The notes under the pieces: model-generated
The model's input: the letters and a program-made list of their open reading frames with translations, nothing else
Database searches by the model: none
Told to the model about the DNA's origin: nothing
Position numbers and translations under genes: made by a program
From: Bosea sp. BIWAKO-01
GTDB lineage: Bacteria > Pseudomonadota > Alphaproteobacteria > Rhizobiales > Beijerinckiaceae
Assembly (NCBI RefSeq): GCF_001748145.1
Contig: NZ_BCQA01000001.1
Location: 2,216,001-2,280,000 of the forward strand
DNA length: 64,000 bases
Direction: 5' to 3'
Part shown: in pieces, positions 46,012-57,064 of the stretch
Position numbering within the stretch: the stretch's first letter is position 1
How the letters are laid out: every line of letters starts with the position of its first letter

Positions 46012-47291
46012 GCCGCCTCCGGGGGGGCGGTCAGCACGAGACAGGTGTTCTGCCCGCCGAAGCCGAAGGAATTGGAGATGACGGTCCTGACCTTGGCGTC
46101 GCGCGCCGTATTCGGCACGACATCGAGGGCAATGGCGGCGTCGGGTAGGTTGTAGTTGATCGTCGGTGGGATGCGGCCATTGGCGATGGTCAGAAGCGAG
46201 ATCACCGCTTCGACGGCACCGGCGGCCGTGAGCGTATGGCCGATCATCGACTTGTTCGAGGAGATCGGCAGGCGCGCCATGCGCTCGCCGAAGACGGCGG
46301 AGCAGCTCATCGCCTCCATCTTGTCATTCTCGGGCGTCGAGGTGCCGTGCGCGTTGATGTAGTCGACATCGTCCGGCGTCAGCCCTGCATCGGCCAGCGC
46401 ATCCTGCATGGCAAGGATCGCGGGCTTGCCGTCCGGGCTCGAACGCGTGCGGTGGAAGCCGTCGCCGCGCTCGCCGCACCCAGCAACGATGCCGAGGATG
46501 GTCGCGCCCCGCGCCAAGGCGTGGTCGTAATCCTCGAGAACCAGCGCCCCGGCCCCTTCGCCCATGACGAACCCGTCGCGGTTCTTTGAAAAGGGCTTGG
46601 ATGCGCCTTCCGGCGGATCGTTCTGGGTCGACAAGGCCGAGAGCAGGGAGAAGCGGATCAGCGCTTCGGCATGGACCGAGCCGTCAGTACCGACGCACAG
46701 CGCCGCGCTCGTCTCGCCGCGCCGGATCGCCTCCACGCCCATCTGGATGGCTGTCGCGCCGGAGGAGCAAGCGGTCGAGAGCGAGATCGGTGAACCCCGG
46801 GTACCAAACCGATCGGCGATGTGATCGGCGACGCCTCCGAACAGGAAGAGTTCGTGCATGGCCTTGTATTTGTGCGAGGCGGCAGCGCGCAGCAATCCGT
46901 CATAGTCGACGTCGCCGTCGATGGCTTGCGCCAGTTCCTGCTTCTGCGGCCATTCCATCTCGACGGGAGGAACGGCCATGAAGAGCTCGCCGGGAAAATC
47001 ACCGTCCAAGCCGAGTCCGCTTTGGCTCACGGCCTCCTCTGCGGCGAGTGTCGCGAGCTTTTCGGAAAGCTGAGGCGCCGTGAAGGGGGCGTCGAAGAGG
47101 AAATCGACCGTGCCGGCGATGGTCGTACGCAGCCCGTCGATCGGAAAGCGCTCGATGCGGTGGATGCCCGATCGCCCGGCGGTCAGCGCTTCCCAGTTGG
47201 TCTGCTTGCCCTGGCCGAGCGAGGTGACGACACCCAGTCCGGTGACGGCGACGACGGGGCGGCCCTTGGAGTCGCGATGCTGTGCGCTCAT
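46008..47291 (-). CDS. fabF1XL: Beta-ketoacyl-ACP synthase FabF1XL (catalytic)
   Basis: 427 residues. A KAS II-type condensing enzyme with a complete active site: C175 in LSTACSSGATAI, H315 in NAHGTSTPEND, K347 in SNKSMIGH and H352 in GHTLTAAGA. The gate SNSFGFGGQN is at the C-terminus. It extends the acyl chain on AcpXL towards C26-C28. It is 10 bases downstream of fabF2XL, its likely heterodimer partner. Confidence 0.93.
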   Translation of the reverse strand: MSAQHRDSKGRPVVAVTGLGVVTSLGQGKQTNWEALTAGRSGIHRIERFPIDGLRTTIAGTVDFLFDAPFTAPQLSEKLATLAAEEAVSQSGLGLDGDFPGELFMAVPPVEMEWPQKQELAQAIDGDVDYDGLLRAAASHKYKAMHELFLFGGVADHIADRFGTRGSPISLSTACSSGATAIQMGVEAIRRGETSAALCVGTDGSVHAEALIRFSLLSALSTQNDPPEGASKPFSKNRDGFVMGEGAGALVLEDYDHALARGATILGIVAGCGERGDGFHRTRSSPDGKPAILAMQDALADAGLTPDDVDYINAHGTSTPENDKMEAMSCSAVFGERMARLPISSNKSMIGHTLTAAGAVEAVISLLTIANGRIPPTINYNLPDAAIALDVVPNTARDAKVRTVISNSFGFGGQNTCLVLTAPPEAA

Positions 47292-47301
47292 GGCGATGTT
47301 C

Positions 47302-48432
47302 TCACGCTTTCACGAGGCGCGCCGCGCCTTCTCCGCGCCAATGGCCGGCGCCGGTGACGATCGCTTCGCTTGCCTGGCCATTGGCAAGGGCGATGGCGGC
47401 AAGGGCAACCGAAATGGGAAATGCCGCCTCGAGGCTGTGGCCAACGAGATCGCCAGTCGCAACGCGCTTGGCGGCTGGCAGGTTGGCGATGGCCGATGCC
47501 TCTTCGCCGGTGACGCCGGCCGCGCCGGTCGCCGCCGAGATGACGAGCGGCGAGGACGATACCGCGCCGAAGCCGGCAACCAGCTTGCGCAACGAGGCCT
47601 CGACCGCGCCCTGCTCGCTGCGGCGCGCACGGGCGGCCGCGACATGGCTGAGGCCGGCAAGAACCTTTGCGCCACGGGCCTTGGCGCGCTCGGCCGATTC
47701 CAGGACCAGGAACGCTGCCGCGCTGCCGGTGATCAGTCCTGGCGCATCTTGCCGTTCGAAGACCGGCGCGAAATCACCCTTGCGCAAATAGCCGCCGGCC
47801 TCGAGCAGCAGCAGCATGTCGCGACGCTCGGCATTGTAGGCGCCGCCGACCAGCATAACGTCTGCCTGGCTGGAGGCGACGCGGGCATGGGCGGTGCGGA
47901 TGGCGTCGACGCCGGCCTGCTCTTCGCCCATGAAGGTGCGCGAGGCGCCGGTGACGCCGTGAACGATCGCGATATTGCCGGCGAGAAGATTGGAGAGCTG
48001 CGCCAGGAAGAGCGTCGGGCGCAGGTCGCCCATCAGCCGCTCGTTCAGGAAGGCGCCAGGCTGGTTCGCGCCGCGCAAGCCGGTCAGAATCGCGGAATCG
48101 ACGGCATGATCACGTTCGCCACCGCCGGCGGCGACGATGACCTGGAGCTCGCTCTTGGCTTCGACGTCGTCCTTCAGGCCGGCAGCATCGAGGGCAAGGC
48201 CGGCGGCATAGACGCCAAGCCGCTGCCATGGCTCCATCTGGCGCTGGTCGGATTTCTTCGGAATCTGCCGATCGAGTTCCAGCGGCTTCAGCCGGTGCAC
48301 GGGATAGGGCGCGAAACTCTCGGTATCGACGACCGGTGCCACGGAAGAGGCCAGAGCCGCTGCATGCGTCTCGATGCCTTCGCCCAGGCTGGAGGCCAGG
48401 CCGATGCCGGTGATGACGACGTCACGCATCAT
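47302..48432 (-). CDS. fabF2XL: Ketosynthase-fold protein FabF2XL lacking the catalytic Cys (chain-length-factor-like)
   Basis: 376 residues with thiolase-fold sequence throughout (DVVITGIGLASSLGEG, DVMLVGGAYNAERRDM, LITGSAAAFLVLES). Aligned by eye to FabF1, the nucleophile Cys is A163 (TGAS instead of TACS), the first His is T302 and the Lys is G327; only H332 (VGHSLEAA) remains. I find no cysteine anywhere in the protein. It cannot be a normal condensing enzyme. A chain-length-factor role beside FabF1XL is the best inference. One base separates it from fabZXL. Confidence 0.85.
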   Translation of the reverse strand: MMRDVVITGIGLASSLGEGIETHAAALASSVAPVVDTESFAPYPVHRLKPLELDRQIPKKSDQRQMEPWQRLGVYAAGLALDAAGLKDDVEAKSELQVIVAAGGGERDHAVDSAILTGLRGANQPGAFLNERLMGDLRPTLFLAQLSNLLAGNIAIVHGVTGASRTFMGEEQAGVDAIRTAHARVASSQADVMLVGGAYNAERRDMLLLLEAGGYLRKGDFAPVFERQDAPGLITGSAAAFLVLESAERAKARGAKVLAGLSHVAAARARRSEQGAVEASLRKLVAGFGAVSSSPLVISAATGAAGVTGEEASAIANLPAAKRVATGDLVGHSLEAAFPISVALAAIALANGQASEAIVTGAGHWRGEGAARLVKA

Positions 48433-48433
48433 G

Positions 48434-48895
48434 TCAGTTCCGTTCCGGGACGAGGCCGATCGCCGCGATCCGTTGCTCCATCAACGTCCGCATGTCGGCC
48501 GGGAACGGCATCAGGCGGAAACGCAGCTCGGCATCGCAGATCGGCTTGCCGTCGATCGCGATCCTCGCCTTGGTGGCGGCGTAGCCCGAGCCTTCGTGAA
48601 CGAGCTCTGCGCTGACATCCAGCACCGCATCAGGTTCGACGAAGGTGCGGAAGCGCGCCTTGTCGACCATCATCAGGAACGGCATCTGCTGCAACTGGTT
48701 GAGAGCGAGCAGAAGATAGCCGGAAGCCTGGGCCATGGTCTCGGTGAGGAGTACGCCGGGAACAAGCGGGTGGCCGGGGAAATGCCCCTCGAAAACGGGG
48801 CTCGCGCTCGGCACGGTCGAACGTGTGGCGATGCGCTTCTGCGACGGATCGAAGGTCACGACCGTGTCGATCATGTCGAAATATTCGAGGCGCAT
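48434..48895 (-). CDS. fabZXL: 3-hydroxyacyl-ACP dehydratase FabZXL
   Basis: 153 residues from the ATG of MRLEYFDMIDTVV. Hot-dog-fold FabZ with H38 in FEGHFPGHPLVPG and E52 in LTETMAQASGY, both catalytic residues kept. The C-terminal part is DAELRFRLMPF. It dehydrates the beta-hydroxyacyl-AcpXL intermediate. The open frame extends 24 codons upstream without similarity. Confidence 0.92.
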   Translation of the reverse strand: MRLEYFDMIDTVVTFDPSQKRIATRSTVPSASPVFEGHFPGHPLVPGVLLTETMAQASGYLLLALNQLQQMPFLMMVDKARFRTFVEPDAVLDVSAELVHEGSGYAATKARIAIDGKPICDAELRFRLMPFPADMRTLMEQRIAAIGLVPERN

Positions 48896-49041
48896 GCGGG
48901 TCCTGACCGGGTGGCGAGCAACAGATGCGCCGAGCGGGCGAGGGAACGCCCGGCTCGGCTGCATCATGCTCTATCGGGAGAGGGTGTCCGTCTCAAGGCC
49001 GCCTCGCAAATTCATCGAAGGGGCGGCCCTGCGAGCGAAAT

Positions 49042-49323
49042 TCAGGCCTTCTTGGCGGCGACGAGGTCGTCGATGCGCTGGCACAGGTTCTCAAGCACGA
49101 AATACTGCTCGGCCGGCGCCTTGCCTTCGTTGACCTCCTGGGTCCACTGCTCGAGCGGCAACTTGATGCCGAAAGCCTTGTCGATCGCGAAGGCGATGTC
49201 GAGGAAGGCCAGCGAGTCGATACCGAGGTCTTCGATGGCGTGGCTCTGGGGCGTGATCTTCTCGCGAGGAATATCGCAGGTCTCCGAAATGATACCGGCG
49301 ACCGTCTCGAACGTGGCGGACAT
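49042..49323 (-). CDS. acpXL: Acyl carrier protein AcpXL
   Basis: 93 residues, acidic. The 4'-phosphopantetheine serine is S37 in [10 protein letters not shown]. Longer than the housekeeping ACP (about 78), as expected for the very-long-chain-specific AcpXL of Rhizobium. [23 protein letters not shown] is the expected N-terminal region. First gene of the lipid A cluster; 146 bases separate it from fabZXL. Confidence 0.93.
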   Translation of the reverse strand: MSATFETVAGIISETCDIPREKITPQSHAIEDLGIDSLAFLDIAFAIDKAFGIKLPLEQWTQEVNEGKAPAEQYFVLENLCQRIDDLVAAKKA

Positions 49324-49471
49324 GCGGGTGCTCCCGTCGTCTTGGATTGTGGCGGCGGACATCCGGGCGCGCTGGCGCGCGCCTGCCCCAAGCCCCCCGC
49401 CAAGGATGGCTGTGACGCCCCATTACACCTACGCCTGCGCGAGGACAACTGGAGGCGCCGCAAGGCGAAAC

Positions 49472-49494
49472 AGGGCCGGCCAGAGGCCGGCCCT
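49472..49494 (-). terminator. Terminator downstream of acnA
   Basis: AGGGCCGGCC, loop AGA, GGCCGGCCCT: a perfect 10-base stem followed on the minus strand by GTTTCGCC. It lies 51 bases after the acnA stop and upstream of acpXL, separating the two units. The rest of the 221-base gap should hold the acpXL promoter. Confidence 0.75.
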
Positions 49495-49544
49495 GCATGT
49501 CGATGTCCCCGGCGCCGTCAGACGGAGCCAGGGCAGGGCGTGGA

Positions 49545-52244
<2,700 letters not shown>

Positions 52245-52439
52245 GCGGGCATAATCCTGATCAAGGGGTTACGGTCGCGATTCGGTCGCCCTTGCGGGCA
52301 GGCCAGATCGAAGGCCTAATGCGCATGACGCGCGCGCCGCCCCGGGAGTGCCCGAGCCCCGCGCCGGATCGGCGTGCGGCGTAGCCGAGCGTTCTATAGA
52401 TCAATTCCAAGAAGCCCGCTACATGAACGAAACGCGTGC

Positions 52440-53096
52440 GTGGCAGCTTCTGACGCACGGGAAGATGCCCTGGCCTTGACGCAAATTTCCTACCCCCCAC
52501 TCACGCTGAGCGCCGAAGGCCTGGCTTGCCGCCGTGGCGGGCGACTGGTTTTCGAGAAGCTTGAGTTCACGCTCGGGAACGGGGAGGCGATTGCGCTCAC
52601 CGGCCGCAACGGCGCCGGCAAGTCGAGCCTGATCGCGATGATCTGCGGGCGGCTGCGGCCTGCCGCGGGAGTTTTGCGGGTCACGGGCATCGGTGATGCG
52701 CCCCTGATGGAACAGATCCATCTCGTTGGTCATCGCGACGGCCTGAAAACGGCGCTGACGGCGCGCGAGAATCTCGATTTCGTCCAGGCCCTGCTCGGCG
52801 AGCCCGGGCTTGCCGCCGATGAGGCGCTCGCCGCTATCGGCTTGCCGCATGTCGCGGCCCTGCCGGTCGGCTATCTCTCGGCCGGGCAGCGCCGGCGCGT
52901 TGCGCTGGCACGGCTCCTGGTTTCACGGCGGCCGCTCTGGCTGCTCGACGAACCGGCCTCGGCGCTCGATACGGCCTCCCAGCGCATGCTGATCGGGCTG
53001 ATGCAGGCCCATCTCGATGCGGGCGGCGCGATCCTGGCGGCAACGCATGGCCCGATTGGCCTGGAAACGGCGCGCGAGATGAGGATCGGGCCGTGA
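52440..53096 (+). CDS. ccmA: Cytochrome c biogenesis ATP-binding protein CcmA
   Basis: About 218 residues from a GTG at 52440 (a TTG at 52476 would give 206). Walker A GRNGAGKSS, signature LSAGQRRRVALARL and Walker B LWLLDEPASALD are intact. CcmA powers release of holo-CcmE from CcmC in cytochrome c maturation system I. The stop overlaps ccmB (GTGA). First gene of ccmABCDG. Confidence 0.93.
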   Translation: MAASDAREDALALTQISYPPLTLSAEGLACRRGGRLVFEKLEFTLGNGEAIALTGRNGAGKSSLIAMICGRLRPAAGVLRVTGIGDAPLMEQIHLVGHRDGLKTALTARENLDFVQALLGEPGLAADEALAAIGLPHVAALPVGYLSAGQRRRVALARLLVSRRPLWLLDEPASALDTASQRMLIGLMQAHLDAGGAILAATHGPIGLETAREMRIGP

Positions 53097-53761
53097 GCGG
53101 AGCGTTCCTGGCGATCCTGAAACGCGATCTTGCCCTGGCGGCCCGTGCCGGCGGAGGTGGGGAGCTCGCGCTGGTGTTCTTCCTGACGCTGGTCGTGCTG
53201 GTGCCCTTCGCGCTCGGGCCTGATCTCAATCTGCTCTCGCGGATCGGCCCGGCCATTCTCTGGCTCGGAGCGCTGCTTGCGACCCTGATCGGGCTCGACC
53301 GGCTATTCCAGGGCGATGAGGAGGACGGTTCTCTCGACCTGATCCGCGCCTCGGCCCTGCCCCTCGAACTCGCTGTGCTGGCCAAGGGGCTGGCGCATTG
53401 GCTGACGACCGGTCTGCCGCTGGCGCTGGCTGCCCCGCTGCTTGGCCTGCTGGTCGCGCTTCCCGGCGAGGCGATGCTGCCGGTCGCCGGGACGCTGCTG
53501 GTCGGGACGCCGGCGCTGAGTTTCATCGGCGCCACGGGAGCCGCGTTGACGGCCGGCCTCAAGCGGGGCGGCCTGATCCTGCCGATCCTCGTCGCGCCGC
53601 TGACGGTGCCGGTGCTGATCTTCGGCGTCTCGGCTTCGAACAGCGCGCTTGGCGGCACGGTGCCCTTCCTGACGCCGTTCCTGATCCTGTGCGCCTTGTC
53701 GCTCGCGACGCTTGTGATCGGCACCATAGCCGCTGCTGCAGCACTCCGGCAGGCGGAATAG
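53093..53761 (+). CDS. ccmB: Heme exporter protein CcmB
   Basis: 222 residues from GTG with six hydrophobic segments (LALVFFLTLVVLVPFALG, LWLGALLATLIGLDRLF, LPLALAAPLLGLLVALPG and so on). The family motif FQGDEEDGSLDLIRASALP is present. Membrane partner of CcmA in the ABC complex of cytochrome c maturation. Confidence 0.94.
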   Translation: MSGAFLAILKRDLALAARAGGGGELALVFFLTLVVLVPFALGPDLNLLSRIGPAILWLGALLATLIGLDRLFQGDEEDGSLDLIRASALPLELAVLAKGLAHWLTTGLPLALAAPLLGLLVALPGEAMLPVAGTLLVGTPALSFIGATGAALTAGLKRGGLILPILVAPLTVPVLIFGVSASNSALGGTVPFLTPFLILCALSLATLVIGTIAAAAALRQAE

Positions 53762-53850
53762 GCTGCGACGCCATGGCCATCGGCTGAGATTGTGAAGCGT
53801 GAAGCCGGTTGCTACATCCTCACTCGTCAAATGAAGAGCAAAAGGGCCGC

Positions 53851-54609
53851 ATGGCTAGCCTGATCGAACTGGCGAATCCGACGCGTTTCATGCGCCTGTC
53901 GAGCCGGCTGCTGCCCTGGCTTGGGGGGGCGGCCGCGTTGCTGCTTGCCGTCGGCTTCTATCTCGCCTTTTTCGTCGCACCGGCGGACTACCAGCAGGGC
54001 GAGACCATCCGCATCATGTTCGTGCATGTGCCGGCAGCCTGGCTCGCGCTGATGTTCTACTCGATGATGGCGGTCTCGGCACTGGGCACCCTGGTCTGGC
54101 GCCATCCGCTTGCGGATGTCGCGCAGAAGGCGGCGGCGCCGATCGGCGCCTGCTTCGCGCTGATCTGCCTGATCACGGGGGCTCTCTGGGGCAAGCCGAT
54201 GTGGGGCACCTATTGGGTCTGGGATGCCAGGCTCACCTCGGTGCTCGTGCTCTTCCTGATCTATCTCGGCATCATGGCGCTGTGGCGCACGCTCGACGAT
54301 CCCTCGCGCGCCGGGCGCGCGGTGGCGATCCTGACACTGGTCGGCTTCGTCAACGTGCCGATCATCAAGTTCTCGGTCGACTGGTGGAATACGCTGCACC
54401 AGCCGGCATCGGTCTTCCGCGCCGGCGGTCCGACCATTCATCCAGCCATGCTCTGGCCGCTCCTGATCCTGGCGGCCGGGTTCACTCTGCTGGCGCTGGC
54501 GCTGCATCTCGTCGCGATGCGGGCCGAGATCATGCGCCGCCGGGTCCGCACGCTGACGATCTTCGAGGCCGAGAGGCTGGACCGGCTGGCGGCAGAGGTC
54601 GCGATATGA
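53851..54609 (+). CDS. ccmC: Heme exporter protein CcmC
   Basis: 252 residues, six helices with the tryptophan-rich heme-handling loop WGKPMWGTYWVWDARLTS, and histidines in MFVHVPAAW and WWNTLHQPAS. It transfers heme to CcmE in the periplasm. It starts MASLIELANPTRFM; an upstream in-frame ATG is not favoured. 89 bases separate it from ccmB. It overlaps ccmD by 4 bases. Confidence 0.95.
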   Translation: MASLIELANPTRFMRLSSRLLPWLGGAAALLLAVGFYLAFFVAPADYQQGETIRIMFVHVPAAWLALMFYSMMAVSALGTLVWRHPLADVAQKAAAPIGACFALICLITGALWGKPMWGTYWVWDARLTSVLVLFLIYLGIMALWRTLDDPSRAGRAVAILTLVGFVNVPIIKFSVDWWNTLHQPASVFRAGGPTIHPAMLWPLLILAAGFTLLALALHLVAMRAEIMRRRVRTLTIFEAERLDRLAAEVAI

Positions 54610-54779
54610 GCGCGTTTGGACCGCATGCCGGCTACATCCTGTCCGCCTATGGGTCGGTCGTGATGATTCTCGGCGGACTGATTCTGATGACCTGGCGCGA
54701 TCACCGCGCGCAAAGGCAGGCTCTCGACGCGCTGGAACAGCGCGGCGCCGGCCGCCGTTCCGGGAAGGCATTGTCGTGA
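54606..54779 (+). CDS. ccmD: Heme exporter protein CcmD
   Basis: 57 residues, starting at the ATG that overlaps the ccmC stop (ATGA) and ending in the GTGA that starts ccmG. MSAFGPHAGYILSAYGSV is followed by one helix (VMILGGLILMTW) and a basic tail (RDHRAQRQ). The conserved Tyr pattern and single helix are typical of CcmD, which stabilises the CcmABC-CcmE complex. It is easily missed because of its size. Confidence 0.93.
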   Translation: MSAFGPHAGYILSAYGSVVMILGGLILMTWRDHRAQRQALDALEQRGAGRRSGKALS

Positions 54780-55372
54780 GCGAGGTCGAGAGTGCGCCAG
54801 GCCGGCGCTCGCCGCTGGTTTTCCTGATTCCCCTGATCCTGTTTGCCGGGCTGTCCCTGGTCTTCCTGGTCGGGCTGTTCAGCGGGGATGCCAGCAAGGT
54901 TCCGTCGGCGCTGATCGGCAAGCCGGCTCCGACGATCGCGCTGACCGCGCTCGAAGGGTTGCAGCGCGACGGACAGCCGGTCCCGGCCTTCACCATGGCC
55001 GATCTGGCCAAGGGGCGGGCCACCATCGTCAATGTCTTCGCGAGCTGGTGCGCGCCCTGCCGCGTCGAGCACCCGCATCTTGTCGCGATGGCTGAGGCGC
55101 CCGTGGTCAAGCAGGGCAAGGTCGCCGTGGTCGGGCTGAACTACAAGGATGAGGCCGAGAATGCCCGCCGCTTCCTGGGAGCGCTCGGCAATCCCTATTC
55201 CGCCGTGGGCGTCGATCGCGCCGGCCGTGGCGCCATCGAATGGGGCGTCTATGGCGTACCGGAAACCTTCTTGATCGGCCCCGACGGGCGGATCGTCGAC
55301 AAGCATGTCGGCGCGCTCGATGTGAACAGCGCGCAGAAGCTGCTGGCGAAGGCGGCCTCGCTGGCGAAGTAA
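54776..55372 (+). CDS. ccmG: Thiol:disulfide interchange protein CcmG/DsbE
   Basis: 198 residues from GTG. An N-terminal membrane anchor (LVFLIPLILFAGLSLVFLVGL) and a periplasmic thioredoxin domain with C92-AP-C95 in FASWCAPCRVEHPHL. The cis-proline is in YGVPETFLIG, with the acidic GVYGVPE region typical of CcmG. It reduces apocytochrome c cysteines. ccmE, F and H are not in the window. Confidence 0.95.
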   Translation: MSEVESAPGRRSPLVFLIPLILFAGLSLVFLVGLFSGDASKVPSALIGKPAPTIALTALEGLQRDGQPVPAFTMADLAKGRATIVNVFASWCAPCRVEHPHLVAMAEAPVVKQGKVAVVGLNYKDEAENARRFLGALGNPYSAVGVDRAGRGAIEWGVYGVPETFLIGPDGRIVDKHVGALDVNSAQKLLAKAASLAK

Positions 55373-55398
55373 GCCGGGCCGCCTGGCCCCGTCGTGTC

Positions 55399-55428
55399 CG
55401 TCATGCCAGGCCAAATCCGAGCATGACG
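55399..55428. terminator. GTCATG-type hairpin between convergent ccmG and purQ
   Basis: CGTCATGC, 14-base spacer, GCATGACG: a perfect 8-base inverted repeat in the 66-base gap between two convergent operons. It is related in sequence to the hairpin at 13991-14023. Confidence 0.5.
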
Positions 55429-55438
55429 GGGGAGCCGG

Positions 55439-56134
55439 TCAGGCTGCCTTCTTGCCGCTGATCAGGCTCTCGAACATGCCGCGTCCATCGGTGCCGCCCG
55501 TGAGCGAATCGATCAGGTTTTCCGGATGCGGCATCAGACCGAGCACATTGAAACCCGGCGAGTAGATGCCGGCAATGCCGTTCAGCGAGCCATTGGGGTT
55601 GGCTTCGGTGGTGACCTGACCATCGGCGTCGGCGTAGCGGAAGGCAACCAGGCCTTCGCCTTCGAGGCGGGCCAGCGTCTCGGGATCAGCGATATAGTTG
55701 CCTTCACCATGCGCGATGCAGACATCGATCACCTGGCCCTTGGCATAGGCACGGGTGAAGGCGGTATCGGTGCGTTCGACGGTGAGATGCTGGCGCTTGC
55801 AGACGAATTTCAGATTGGCGTTGCGGGCAAGGACACCCGGGAGCAACCCCGCTTCGCAGGCGATCTGAAAGCCGTTGCAGATGCCAAGCACATAGCCGCC
55901 GCGCGCCGCATGGGCTCGCGTTGCATCCATGATATGGGCCCGGCCGGCGATGGCGCCGCAGCGCAGATAGTCGCCATAGGAGAAGCCGCCCGGCAGCACG
56001 ACGAGATCCGTGCCGGCCGGAAGCTCCATGTCAGCATGCCAGACATGGGTGACGGTGGCGCCGGCCTGCCGCAGGGCAGTGGCGACATCACCCTCGCGAT
56101 TGGATCCGGGGAAAGTGACGACGGCGGCTTTCAT
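55439..56134 (-). CDS. purQ: Phosphoribosylformylglycinamidine synthase, glutaminase subunit
   Basis: 231 residues, class I glutamine amidotransferase. The nucleophile C86 is in VLGICNGFQ and the His/Glu region is GEGNYIADPE and MPHPENLID. It supplies ammonia to PurL in the fourth step of purine synthesis. It sits 4 bases after purS. purL is not in the window. Confidence 0.96.
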   Translation of the reverse strand: MKAAVVTFPGSNREGDVATALRQAGATVTHVWHADMELPAGTDLVVLPGGFSYGDYLRCGAIAGRAHIMDATRAHAARGGYVLGICNGFQIACEAGLLPGVLARNANLKFVCKRQHLTVERTDTAFTRAYAKGQVIDVCIAHGEGNYIADPETLARLEGEGLVAFRYADADGQVTTEANPNGSLNGIAGIYSPGFNVLGLMPHPENLIDSLTGGTDGRGMFESLISGKKAA

Positions 56135-56138
56135 CGTC

Positions 56139-56381
56139 TTACGCTCCGATTTCGACGCGATAGTTCTCGATCACGGTGTTGGCGAGCAGCTTCTCGCAGG
56201 CATCCTTGAGAGCGCTCTCGGCTGCGGCCTTGTCGCTGGCGGTGAGCTCGATGTCGAAGACCTTGCCCTGACGCACCGAGCCGACACCGTCGATTCCGAG
56301 TGATTTCAGAGCGCCTTCGATCGCCTTGCCCTGCGGATCGAGCACGCCGTTCTTGAGGGTGACGGTGACGCGGGCTTTCAT
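56139..56381 (-). CDS. purS: Phosphoribosylformylglycinamidine synthase subunit PurS
   Basis: 80 residues: MKARVTVTLKNGVLDPQGKAIEGALKSLG is the PurS pattern, split here as VTLKNGVLDPQGKAI. The small subunit bridges PurQ and PurL. An ordinary member, 4 bases before purQ and 84 bases after the lipoprotein gene. Confidence 0.95.
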   Translation of the reverse strand: MKARVTVTLKNGVLDPQGKAIEGALKSLGIDGVGSVRQGKVFDIELTASDKAAAESALKDACEKLLANTVIENYRVEIGA

Positions 56382-56465
56382 TGTGCTCTCCGGGCAGGGC
56401 TTCTGCGGGGTGCCTTAGCGGCGAATCGGTTCGGGCTCAACCACATGTCAGGGCTTCACGGCGAA

Positions 56466-57050
56466 TCAGCGGCTGCGCCAGGCGGCGCGTGCATAGTTTT
56501 GGGCGGCTTCGCCATCATTGCTGACCGCGATCGCCATGACGAGTTTGCCGGCTTCCCGGCCATAGAGGATCGCGGTTGCTGCAAGCAGCCCGGTCTCGCC
56601 CTTGCCGCGAATTTCGACGAGCAGGCCGGACGGACCGCCGCCATCGAAGCGGGAAACGCTGGTGGTGCTTTTGATCGTGGCCGTTGCGCGCCTGGGCTTC
56701 GTGCCCTTGGCGGCATCGACCGGCTTCGAGAATTCACGGGCCAGACGGGCTGGATCGGTGGCGAGGCCTCGTTCGAACTCGTCGGCCTTGCGGCCTTCAA
56801 CGGCGATCAGGGCTGCGACAGCGGGGCGCACGCAGTGCGCGCCGGCGCAATAGACGATGGTACGGGGCTCGAGGCCGTCATTGACGACCCAGGAGCCGAT
56901 CGGCAGCGGCTGCCAGCCTCGATCGGCCGCCAGTTCGGCAAGGCCGGGACCGAAATGGTTGCTGCAGGCGGTGAGCAGGCTCAGGCCGCCGAGCAGCGCA
57001 GCCAAAAGCAAACGGGAGCGCAGGCGCTCCCGTTTCCAGTTCGCTGTCAC
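56466..57050 (-). CDS. Hypothetical lipoprotein between purC and purS
   Basis: 194 residues from a GTG at 57050, or shorter from the TTG codons at about 57011 or 57005. Signal peptide LLAALLGGLSLLTAC with a lipobox-like LTAC. The mature part has VVNDGLEPRTIVYCAGAHCVRPAVAALIA with two Cys that could pair, and ILYGREAGKLVMAIAVS at the C-terminus. I recognise no family. The purC terminator forms exactly over codons 6-14, so the true start and promoter are uncertain. Confidence 0.72.
   Translation of the reverse strand: MTANWKRERLRSRLLLAALLGGLSLLTACSNHFGPGLAELAADRGWQPLPIGSWVVNDGLEPRTIVYCAGAHCVRPAVAALIAVEGRKADEFERGLATDPARLAREFSKPVDAAKGTKPRRATATIKSTTSVSRFDGGGPSGLLVEIRGKGETGLLAATAILYGREAGKLVMAIAVSNDGEAAQNYARAAWRSR
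57005..57035 (-). terminator. purC terminator embedded in the lipoprotein gene
   Basis: Minus strand AAACGGGAGCG, loop CCTG, CGCTCCCGTTT then GCTTTTGG. Perfect 11-base stem and T-rich tail 30 bases after the purC stop, inside the first codons of the lipoprotein frame. Confidence 0.85.
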
Positions 57051-57064
57051 GGCTCCGCCAGCGC

